Of a stretch of 64,000 nucleotides of DNA, positions 57,365 to 64,000 are shown piece by piece. Below the pieces are notes generated by a model, which worked only from the letters and a program-made list of their open reading frames with translations, had not been told where the DNA came from and made no database searches. A program made the position numbers and the translations under genes. The stretch is from Maribacter huludaoensis. Its GTDB lineage: Bacteria > Bacteroidota > Bacteroidia > Flavobacteriales > Flavobacteriaceae. Within the stretch, counting starts at the first letter, position 1. Each line of letters starts with the position of its first letter. The stretch is from assembly GCF_029350945.1 (NCBI RefSeq), contig NZ_JARKMS010000001.1, positions 896,313 through 960,312 of the forward strand, in the 5' to 3' direction.

Positions 57365-59125
57365 TTACTCCACCTTGATACCGTTCATTTCCTGTCCGTT
57401 TTGAAATAGGGTCAAACTTTCTGTATTTCCGTTTTCGTCTTTTATGAACTGAATTTGTGCGGCAACTTCTTTTAAGTAAAAAGTATCTTTCGATTTGGCG
57501 AAAATATTGAACGATGGCTGCCCCGTTGCCTGTGCTTTTAATTGTTTACCATCTTTGGTAATCGTAATTTTAAAAGTGGGCATTAATTCGTAGACGCCTA
57601 GGTAACTTTCCAGTAGTGCTTCTGGTACTTCAAACTCTTTAGTGAAGTTACTGGTATCAACACCTAATTTTTTAAGCATATCTATCGCATTTATATTTCC
57701 AGGATTCATTTCTACCGTTTTGGTATAGTTTTCAATAGCACCATTATTATCACCTGATTTCATTAACGCTTCGGCATAACTATCATATACATTGGCAGAA
57801 TTTGGATACGCGTCTACATTTAACTTAAAGACTTGAATAGCTTCACTGGTTTTGTTAGACCTTAATAATTTATATCCCGCTTGGTTCATCTCATTTTCAT
57901 TGACATCAAAATCTTGATTGTCTTTATTTTTCTCATAAAAGGCTACTCCTGCATCAATACCTTCTATCTCTATAACTTCTAAAACTTTAGATGCCAAGGA
58001 AGCTTTTGGGAGGTCATAGCTCTTATTGTTTATAATACCGAGAATAGCTTGCGTAATTTGACCTAAGGGAGCGCCGCCTGTATTATTTAAAAGCACGATC
58101 AATGATCGGTCCGATGGCGCTCTGGAAATTTGTGTGTTAAATCCGTTAATTCCGCCACCATGGCTAATTATGGCAATACTATCTGTTGTATTTCCAAGGG
58201 CTTCATTACCGGTCATCCATCCGTAGGCATAGTGAAAACTGCCAAATGCAGGTATGTATGGTTTAAAATACATATCCATATATTTTTGAGGTAACAATTT
58301 GTTGGTATATAGCGCTTGATCCCACAGATATAAATCTTCTACGGTAGAATAGAGAGATCCTGCCGCATACGGAATGGACATATCTAGGTAAGGAGCATTG
58401 ATGAATTCGCTCCCATTTTTTTCATAGCCTGTAGCTCTATTTTTAAGGATGTTGGAGTGATGGTCAAATCCGGAATCTTTCATTCCTAGTGGAGAAAATA
58501 TATGTTCCGTTAGCATTTTTTCATACGTTTTGCCGGATAGTTTTTCAACGAGCAAACCCAAAAGAAAGTACCCCGAATTGCTATAATTGAATCTTTCCCC
58601 AGGGGTAAACTCCAATTCCATATCCTGAAACTTTTTAGTGAACTCTTCTGGCGAATATGGGTCGCGACTATCTTCTTCAAAAAACTTAGGAAATGAGGTG
58701 TAGTTGGGTATACCGGCGGTATGGGTCAATAAATGGTGGGTGGTAATCTGGTCTCCGGTAGTTTTTGGATATGCTGGTAAGTATGTAGTTATGGGAGCTT
58801 GAAGATCTAACTTTCCATCCGCTGCCAATTGAAGAATAAGCATGGCGGTAAATTGCTTAGTGATCGATCCTAAACGATGTTTGGTGTTGGGACTGTTAGG
58901 GATATCCCACTCCATATTCGCCATACCATAACCCTTTTTAAGAATAACCTCACCATCTTTGGCAACTAGGGCAGAACCATTGAATTTGCCATATGAGAGA
59001 TATTGATCTAGGAGTGCATCTATTTCTTCTGATTTTGATTGCCCGATCGCTGAGGTACTTATAAAAAGCACAACAGATAGACAAGTAAGTAACGTATTGC
59101 TAATACTGCGATGTAATGATTTCAT
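57365..59125 (-). CDS. Class C beta-lactamase-fold serine hydrolase with C-terminal TPR region
   Basis: A 586-residue secreted protein (signal about 1-29, AIGQS). It has the serine-hydrolase motifs: Ser87-x-x-Lys90 in GSITKQF, Tyr181-Ser-Asn183 in FNYSNSGYF, and HGGGINGF in place of KTG. A region of TPR-like helices follows (about 380-500, SGDNNGAIENYTKTVEMN), and a C-terminal beta domain. Such enzymes are often peptidases or esterases; antibiotic resistance is not implied. It runs with the amidohydrolase gene 38 bp upstream. Confidence 0.9.
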   Translation of the reverse strand: MKSLHRSISNTLLTCLSVVLFISTSAIGQSKSEEIDALLDQYLSYGKFNGSALVAKDGEVILKKGYGMANMEWDIPNSPNTKHRLGSITKQFTAMLILQLAADGKLDLQAPITTYLPAYPKTTGDQITTHHLLTHTAGIPNYTSFPKFFEEDSRDPYSPEEFTKKFQDMELEFTPGERFNYSNSGYFLLGLLVEKLSGKTYEKMLTEHIFSPLGMKDSGFDHHSNILKNRATGYEKNGSEFINAPYLDMSIPYAAGSLYSTVEDLYLWDQALYTNKLLPQKYMDMYFKPYIPAFGSFHYAYGWMTGNEALGNTTDSIAIISHGGGINGFNTQISRAPSDRSLIVLLNNTGGAPLGQITQAILGIINNKSYDLPKASLASKVLEVIEIEGIDAGVAFYEKNKDNQDFDVNENEMNQAGYKLLRSNKTSEAIQVFKLNVDAYPNSANVYDSYAEALMKSGDNNGAIENYTKTVEMNPGNINAIDMLKKLGVDTSNFTKEFEVPEALLESYLGVYELMPTFKITITKDGKQLKAQATGQPSFNIFAKSKDTFYLKEVAAQIQFIKDENGNTESLTLFQNGQEMNGIKVE

Positions 59126-59163
59126 AATTTGTTTTTTTGATTGATTGAATTCTAAAAGGTTAT

Positions 59164-60438
59164 TTATTTTTCATTCTTATAAACTGTACCGTTTTTCATC
59201 ACGAATTTTACGTGTTCCAAAGTGGAGATATCTTCAATTGGATTTGTGTCTACAGCAATAATATCTGCGAGCATACCTTCTTTTAATTCACCACGATCCG
59301 TGAGCCCTAGCATTTCTGCACTATTGGTAGTAGCGGTTTTGATGGCTTCTTTAGTACTCATACCACAATCTATTAATGCCGCAAATTCAATGGCGTTTTT
59401 TCCATGGGGAATAATAGGCGTGTCCGTCCCAAAAGCAATTTTGACATCTGCTTTTATAGCTTTTGTAATGTTTTGTTTGGCAATGGGCATTACATATTCT
59501 GCCTTACCGGCCATAACGGGATCCATTTTATCTATCATGGGTTCTATTATAGTGGCCAGCCCCCTGGTAGGTACTAGATAAACACCATTTTCTTTCATTA
59601 GTTGAATACCTTCATCATCTATAATAGACCCATGTTCAATAGAGTACACGCCAGCCTTTATGGCCTCTTTAATACCTTCTGTACCATGTGCGTGGGCGGC
59701 AACTTTAATATGGTGCCTAGCAGCTTCGTCAACAATGGTTTTCATTTCCTCATTGCTTAGTTGTTGGGCGCCAATGGCATCTTCCATAGAGAGCACACCT
59801 GCGGTGGCGTGCATTTTTATGAATTTGGCACCATGCTTAATTTGATATCTTACCGCTTCTATGGCATCATACTTACCATTGATCACTCCGTCATTGGGAC
59901 CTACGGTAACCAATCCTTCCGCCAGTCCTAAAGAAATATCCCCGTGTCCGCCGCTAATGGTGATCATATGTCCCGATGGAATAATTCGTGGTGCAGCTAT
60001 GGTACCTTGTTCAGAAGCCTCTGAAACGGCAACATCTATTAATTCTGGAGTAATATGTAATTGCCCTATACTTCTTATGGTGGTAAAGCCTGCCATCAGT
60101 GTTTTTTCAGCATTTGTAACAGCCCTTATGGTACCTTGACTGGCACTTTCCTTATATACATAGTCCCAACTACCTTTAAATTCCCCATCTAAATGCACGT
60201 GCATGTCCATAAGCCCGGGTAACAATATTTTACCCGTTAAGTCAATTGTTTCCAAACCTTCAGGCAATGCCTTTGGATTAATAGATTTGATACTTCCGTT
60301 TTCAATGAGCAGGTTGGCAGGTGAAATTAACTTACCGGTTCTAACATCTAAAAAAGAAGCTGCTTTTATGAGTTTTGATTGAGCTAAAACGGATGATGTA
60401 GTTGCTAAAAGGATAAGAAGGGTTAAAACTTTTTTCAT
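59164..60438 (-). CDS. Secreted amidohydrolase (imidazolonepropionase-like)
   Basis: A 424-residue protein with signal peptide (about 1-19, VLAQ) and an amidohydrolase TIM barrel: LLPGLMDMHVHLDG (HxH metal ligands), carbamylated-Lys region KFIKMHATAG, HHIKVAAHAHG, SIEHGSII and FGTDTPIIPHG with the Asp ligand. It is close to imidazolonepropionase-like or dipeptidase enzymes; being exported argues for a peptide or xenobiotic substrate. It shares an operon with the serine hydrolase, so both may work on peptides. Confidence 0.9.
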   Translation of the reverse strand: MKKVLTLLILLATTSSVLAQSKLIKAASFLDVRTGKLISPANLLIENGSIKSINPKALPEGLETIDLTGKILLPGLMDMHVHLDGEFKGSWDYVYKESASQGTIRAVTNAEKTLMAGFTTIRSIGQLHITPELIDVAVSEASEQGTIAAPRIIPSGHMITISGGHGDISLGLAEGLVTVGPNDGVINGKYDAIEAVRYQIKHGAKFIKMHATAGVLSMEDAIGAQQLSNEEMKTIVDEAARHHIKVAAHAHGTEGIKEAIKAGVYSIEHGSIIDDEGIQLMKENGVYLVPTRGLATIIEPMIDKMDPVMAGKAEYVMPIAKQNITKAIKADVKIAFGTDTPIIPHGKNAIEFAALIDCGMSTKEAIKTATTNSAEMLGLTDRGELKEGMLADIIAVDTNPIEDISTLEHVKFVMKNGTVYKNEK

Positions 60439-60605
60439 TTGGTCAGATATTTATTTTACGGTTTTTTTAAAAAATCCTATGGTTATGGATTTACTATAAA
60501 GATAATATTATAAAGTGTTAGGGGAGAGTACTTTGCTTATTGAAAGATACAGAAGTTTGATTAATTAAAGGTTAATGGATGGAGATTAAACAGTCACAAA
60601 CTATT
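60439..60605. other. Gap left of REPIN-like element 4
   Basis: No gene. The 20 bp before the repeat (cagtcacaaactattcc) match the sequence before B in the array at 56.3-56.8 kb, so the conserved unit extends to the left of the hairpin. Confidence 0.5.
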
Positions 60606-60709
60606 CCCCTCCTCGGAGGGGCTAGGGGTGGGTTCTTGAAGGTTAGCATGTTCCATGAAATCTACAGTACCCGATTACCCACCCCTCAATCCCCTCCCAA
60701 GAAGGGAGG
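60606..60709 (+). repeat. REPIN-like element 4 (B half, 43-bp spacer, A half)
   Basis: B 60606-60633, A 60677-60709, spacer 43 bp, closely matching elements 1 and 2 at 56.4-56.7 kb in order, orientation and spacer sequence. The A hairpin has one change (gaaggg). It is separated from the array by the serine hydrolase and amidohydrolase genes. Confidence 0.9.
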
Positions 60710-60742
60710 TTTTTGTTTTGTCGCTATACTGATAGCTACTAA

Positions 60743-60785
60743 AGCAAAAAAAACCGCTGTAAGGAAAGTTCCTTACAACGGTTTA
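60743..60785 (-). terminator. Terminator of the PepSY gene
   Basis: Stem aaaccgctgtaagga / ttccttacaacggttt with a bulge (60751-60785). On the minus strand it is followed by a T-run. Confidence 0.85.
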
Positions 60786-60808
60786 GGTTTGAATTAGTCG
60801 AGTTTATA

Positions 60809-61321
60809 CTAAACGAATAGCAGTATAATGGTCAACACCATACCTGCCAAAGAAAAATACAGTCCTTTTTTAAAAACTGAAGTTTTGGGTAAAAACATCC
60901 AAAATGATGAAACCACGAAAAACAGTAACGATAGCCCAAAGAAAATATTCAAGAAATAAACAGGGCTATTGGTCGTGGCTTTATGTAAGTGCTCCATCTT
61001 ATCTAAGATAAATGGAAGTTCCATCTTTTTTATAATTGCCATACCTGTAACTTTATTGTATTGCCCTTGCTTAAAATAGACGACGTCACCTTCTGTTTTT
61101 TGGGGCTTTACGCCGCCTTTAATACGTAATGCTCCACCAAGTTCTGCAGCTTTTAAATTCGGTTTTAACTGGCGTTCCACTATTTTTTCACTTTTAAGAA
61201 AATCGGTATTTCTATAGATCATGATAATTCCGCTAATAGCATACATAGCCATGATACCGGCTAAAAAGAAACCTAAATAACGGTGAATAATTCTCATGCG
61301 TAAACTTGTGGTCATTTTCAT
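60809..61321 (-). CDS. PepSY-domain membrane protein
   Basis: A 170-residue protein with N-terminal helix (HRYLGFFLAGIMAMYAISGIIMIY, after a RIIHRYLG start), a small periplasmic PepSY-like segment, and two C-terminal helices (about 112-132 and 140-168). This is the HRYxG...SG pattern of PepSY-TM proteins, which are often linked to metal or siderophore reduction. Monocistronic, with terminator. Confidence 0.82.
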   Translation of the reverse strand: MKMTTSLRMRIIHRYLGFFLAGIMAMYAISGIIMIYRNTDFLKSEKIVERQLKPNLKAAELGGALRIKGGVKPQKTEGDVVYFKQGQYNKVTGMAIIKKMELPFILDKMEHLHKATTNSPVYFLNIFFGLSLLFFVVSSFWMFLPKTSVFKKGLYFSLAGMVLTIILLFV

Positions 61322-61424
61322 TCTTTACTTTTTAATCGTTGGTTTTGGTGCGCAAAAATAGGGACATATTTTAATGTAATGGTTAAGACAGCCTTAATGA
61401 TAAAAGGTTTAATGAGAAGAAGCT

Positions 61425-61464
61425 AAAAAAAAAGAAAACCCCAAAGAGAAAAATCTCTTCGGGG
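61425..61464 (-). terminator. Terminator of the sugar isomerase-like gene
   Basis: Stem ccccaaagaga / tctcttcgggg (one mismatch, 61439-61464). On the minus strand a T-run follows. It is 26 bp after the stop at 61491. Confidence 0.82.
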
Positions 61465-61490
61465 CCTTCTCCGTTGTTTGGTGTTCTTTA

Positions 61491-62366
61491 TTATTTGAAG
61501 CCAATTTCTTTAATACCCTTGTGACTAATTTTAATGGCATCTAAAGGTTTAAGACCATCAAAGGTCATGTCTTGCTCAACCATATAATATTTCATACCAG
61601 AAAGAGCTTTATTGGCCAATATGTTTTTAAAACCGATGGATCCGGTGCCAACAGGGGCAAATCTACCTTGCTCATCCATGTCTTTTACATGCCATATTTT
61701 AAAACGACCTGGGTACTTGTTAAAATATGCTATAGGATTGGCGCCCGCTTTGGTGACCCAATATAGATCCATTTGAAAATCCAATAATTTGGAATCTACA
61801 TTTTCCAAAAGATAGTTAATAGGTACTATGCCGTTTTCGTTCTTTTTAAATTCAAAATCGTGATTGTGGTAAAGTAGTTTTAATCCTGCTTTGTTGGCTT
61901 TTTCACCTAATGTCGTCAGAATTTCAGCCAGGTCTTTTACCGTGCCGGTCATACCCATTTGCTTTGTTTCCTGATCAAAGGTAAACATGCCCATTGGTGG
62001 TATAGGTACTACAAAATACTTAAACCCCGCAGCTTTGGCATCTGCCATCATTTTATCGGCATTGTCAAGGGTAACCGCGCTTTGGTGCGTACTGATCGAT
62101 TTCAATTTTAAAGATTTTAATAAACCTTTAAAATCAGATGGTGTCATACCATAATATTTTCCATCTTCATAACCGGCGGCTTCAATATTTTTGTAGCCGG
62201 CATCTGCTACAGCCTGTAGCGTAGCTTTGGCGTCTTTACCCATGTCATCTCTGACCGTATAAAGGGCAAGGCCACCAAATTTCTTTTGGGCATAGGTGGT
62301 TACCGTGCCTAGCATAAAAATGGCAATAGCCATGCATTTAAATAAGTTGTTTGTTGAATTTTTCAT
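61491..62366 (-). CDS. Secreted sugar phosphate isomerase/epimerase-like protein (xylose isomerase-like TIM barrel)
   Basis: A 291-residue protein with signal peptide (about 1-27, TYAQ) and an AP-endonuclease-2/xylose-isomerase-like TIM barrel: LALYTVRDDMG, GYKNIEAAGYEDGKYYGMT, LLYHNHDFEF (His for metal), LDFQMDLYWVTKAGANP, IWHVKDMDEQG and YYMVEQDMTF. Enzymes of this fold isomerise or oxidise sugars; an exported one in Bacteroidota often takes part in glycan use. It lies 30 bp after the Nudix-like regulator gene, likely in one transcript. Confidence 0.88.
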   Translation of the reverse strand: MKNSTNNLFKCMAIAIFMLGTVTTYAQKKFGGLALYTVRDDMGKDAKATLQAVADAGYKNIEAAGYEDGKYYGMTPSDFKGLLKSLKLKSISTHQSAVTLDNADKMMADAKAAGFKYFVVPIPPMGMFTFDQETKQMGMTGTVKDLAEILTTLGEKANKAGLKLLYHNHDFEFKKNENGIVPINYLLENVDSKLLDFQMDLYWVTKAGANPIAYFNKYPGRFKIWHVKDMDEQGRFAPVGTGSIGFKNILANKALSGMKYYMVEQDMTFDGLKPLDAIKISHKGIKEIGFK

Positions 62367-62395
62367 TGTTGTTGTATAAAGTGTGAATATTATTT

Positions 62396-63097
62396 TTATT
62401 GTTTAAAGCTATATAGATAAGGAGCTTTGTGTGCCTTGCCCTCAAAAAGTTTTTCATGTCGCTCTAAAATATCAAGAGACAGCATTTTACGTTGAAAACT
62501 GGTTCGTCTTAAGGTTTCGCCCAAAATAGCCTCAAAAACTTGTTGTAACTGTTTCATTGTAAATTTTTGGGGTAGTAGGTTCATACCTATCAATTTCTCG
62601 CTAATGTTGTTACGAAGTACTTCCAGGGCCTTTTCAACAATTTCGTTATGGTCCATCATTAACTTGGGTACCTTGTTTATATCATGCCAACCAATACTAT
62701 CTGAAAGGTGATCCGGTTTAGGGTTTACATCTTCATAATTAATAAGGGCGTAATGGCCAACGGTAACAAAGCGTTCCATCATCCATTTATTTTTTTCCAA
62801 ATTCTTATTGTTTGCCTCTAAAATGCGACGCGTGGCCTCAGGATCGGTTCTATCTAATTTTCCGAAAATCTGAAATTGATCTAAATACACATTTTTGAGT
62901 CCGGTACGTTCTTCTACTCCCTTGTTTACGGCATCCTGTAAACTTTGGTTTTTTTTGACATAGCCTCCCGGAAGTGCAAACAAGCCCGTATTGTGATATT
63001 CTAAAATGAGTATTTTTAACGTCTTTCCATTAAACCCGAATATTACACAGTCATAAGAAAGGTGAGGAATGAATTTCATATTTTTAGCGCCTTTCAT
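62396..63097 (-). CDS. NrtR/AraR-type Nudix transcription regulator
   Basis: A 233-residue protein: an N-terminal Nudix domain (LSYDCVIFGFNGKTLKILIL, LPGGYVKKNQSLQDAV) and a C-terminal winged-helix domain (about 150-225, LLPQKFTMKQLQQVFEAIL and FQRKML). The Nudix box is degenerate: the REUxEE core reads KGVEER and the first Glu is Gln, so hydrolysis is unlikely. This is the layout of NrtR/AraR regulators, which bind nucleotide-sugar-type effectors. It precedes the secreted isomerase gene, a possible target. A start at 63079 is also possible. Confidence 0.85.
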   Translation of the reverse strand: MKGAKNMKFIPHLSYDCVIFGFNGKTLKILILEYHNTGLFALPGGYVKKNQSLQDAVNKGVEERTGLKNVYLDQFQIFGKLDRTDPEATRRILEANNKNLEKNKWMMERFVTVGHYALINYEDVNPKPDHLSDSIGWHDINKVPKLMMDHNEIVEKALEVLRNNISEKLIGMNLLPQKFTMKQLQQVFEAILGETLRRTSFQRKMLSLDILERHEKLFEGKAHKAPYLYSFKQ

Positions 63098-63298
63098 TAA
63101 TGAATTTGATAATTCTAGCTTGCATTTTTCAAATAAAGCACAAAATATAGTCTTATCAAAGTATTAATGTTATTAAATGAGACAATAGGTAGAGGGGTAC
63201 CATTGTCAATTAAATTTACTGGAATCTGTATGTTCCGCTAGGCAACAATATAGTGTTATTTTAAAATAAAACGGATCGGCAATTTAGGGAGATGTAAT

Positions 63299-64000
63299 TT
63301 AATGTTCACCGACTTTTTCTTTTCCAAGTTCTACTGCACGCTCAAAGGCTGCAAAGGCCGCATCCTTGATCAATTCACCTACATTATTGTTTTCCATAGA
63401 ATCTAGGGCCGCACGGGTTGTACCGCCTTTGCTGGCAACTTTGTCCATCCAGGAATTTGGCGAAAGTTCATTTTGGTTGAATAATTCAATAGCTCCCGTA
63501 AAGGTCTGTGCAACCAATATTTTAGAGACATTGGGCGTAAAGCCCATTTTTAAAGCAGCTTCCATCATGCTTTGCATAAAGTAGAATACGTAGGCAGGTC
63601 CGCTACCGGAAATACCCGTAGAGGCATCTATAAAATTCTCATCGCTCACCAAAACGGATTTACCTGTGGTATCCAACAGGCTTTCTATGGTCAACAGTTC
63701 AATTCTAGTGACATCTTCTGCGGCAACGAAAGAAGTTAGTCCCTTACCGATCTGTGCCGGCAAGTTGGGCATGGCACGTACTATTTTTGTGAGTCCCGTT
63801 AAGCTTTTAATGGTTTCCATGGTCACGCCTGCCATTATGGAAATAAGAATTTGACCAGGTTTAACCAGGGGTTTCAATTTTAGAAATACACTTTCTGCAT
63901 GATAAGGTTTTACGGCTATAAAAATAATATCGGCCTGGGGAGCACAATTTTTTAGATCGTCAAAAGCATCAAATTGGGGATTTTCCCGTAATGCCTCCAA
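63299..64000 (-). CDS. proC: Pyrroline-5-carboxylate reductase, 5' end cut off
   Basis: The frame is open to the window edge, so the N-terminal NADPH-binding start (about 35 residues) lies outside; 233 residues remain. Seen: IIFIAVKPYH, ILISIMAGVTME, KIVRAMPNLPAQIGKG, GISGSGPAYVFYFMQSM and GGTTRAALDSMENNNVGELI, all strong ProC motifs. It makes proline from P5C in the cytoplasm. Neighbouring gap 63098-63298 holds nothing I can support. Confidence 0.95.
   Translation of the reverse strand: MEALRENPQFDAFDDLKNCAPQADIIFIAVKPYHAESVFLKLKPLVKPGQILISIMAGVTMETIKSLTGLTKIVRAMPNLPAQIGKGLTSFVAAEDVTRIELLTIESLLDTTGKSVLVSDENFIDASTGISGSGPAYVFYFMQSMMEAALKMGFTPNVSKILVAQTFTGAIELFNQNELSPNSWMDKVASKGGTTRAALDSMENNNVGELIKDAAFAAFERAVELGKEKVGEH

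Noticed and set aside
60579-60797. Plus-strand ORF of 72 codons
   Set aside because: It reads through REPIN-like element 4 and part of a terminator.

Overview
The window is chromosomal DNA of a gliding marine-type member of Flavobacteriaceae (Bacteroidota). The evidence is a complete gldK-gldL-gldM-gldN cluster (type IX secretion and gliding), lipoproteins with Bacteroidota-style lipoboxes, a TonB receptor with a carboxypeptidase-like N-terminal domain, a LytS/LytTR pair, an LptE-secG operon, AT-rich sequence and weak ribosome sites. No rRNA, tRNA, CRISPR array or classical transposase was seen. Both ends cut genes: a penicillin-binding protein 2 at the left and proC at the right.

Layout. 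1-4.7 kb (minus): mreB-mreC-mreD-PBP2 cell-shape operon, with purH upstream. 4.8-6.5 kb: a GAF/free-methionine-sulfoxide-reductase-like protein and a lipoprotein. 6.7-12.5 kb (plus): a copper-handling island (HYC_CC_PP-like protein, CopA ATPase, TonB receptor, secreted HMA protein). 12.6-15 kb: a 32-residue Lys/Ala/Pro peptide gene facing groES-groEL. 15-19.8 kb (minus): operon miaB - sigma-54 activator - lptE - repeat protein - secG. 20-22 kb: membrane protein and LVIVD lipoprotein. 22.3-30.8 kb (plus): topA, a metal-site-degenerate arginase-fold protein, gldKLMN. 30.9-34.4 kb: FAD oxidoreductase, DUF983 protein, ABC-F ATPase. 34.5-36.5 kb: two paralogous secreted LRR proteins. 36.9-43.6 kb: RND tripartite efflux operon and two small proteins. 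43.6-49 kb: GIN-domain protein, a large GH113-like protein and a LytS/LytTR two-component pair.

49-61 kb is the accessory part. It holds a pseudogene with two in-frame stops, small membrane proteins, a DUF2130 protein, a DinB-like protein, and two hypothetical genes each followed by a roughly 135-bp foldable repeat that resembles an integron attC site. It also holds a family of GC-rich hairpin repeats (half-sites A and B). Three copies have exactly 43 bp between the B and A halves; a fourth carries a DUF559 (Vsr-like) endonuclease gene in that place, and its last codons and stop lie inside the B half. This looks like a REPIN/RAYT-like nuclease-plus-repeat element and is the most striking feature of the window. 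57-63 kb (minus) holds a serine hydrolase, an amidohydrolase, a PepSY membrane protein, a secreted sugar isomerase-like protein and a Nudix-type regulator with a degenerate Nudix box.

No database search was run. Product names rest on motifs and on remembered family features.
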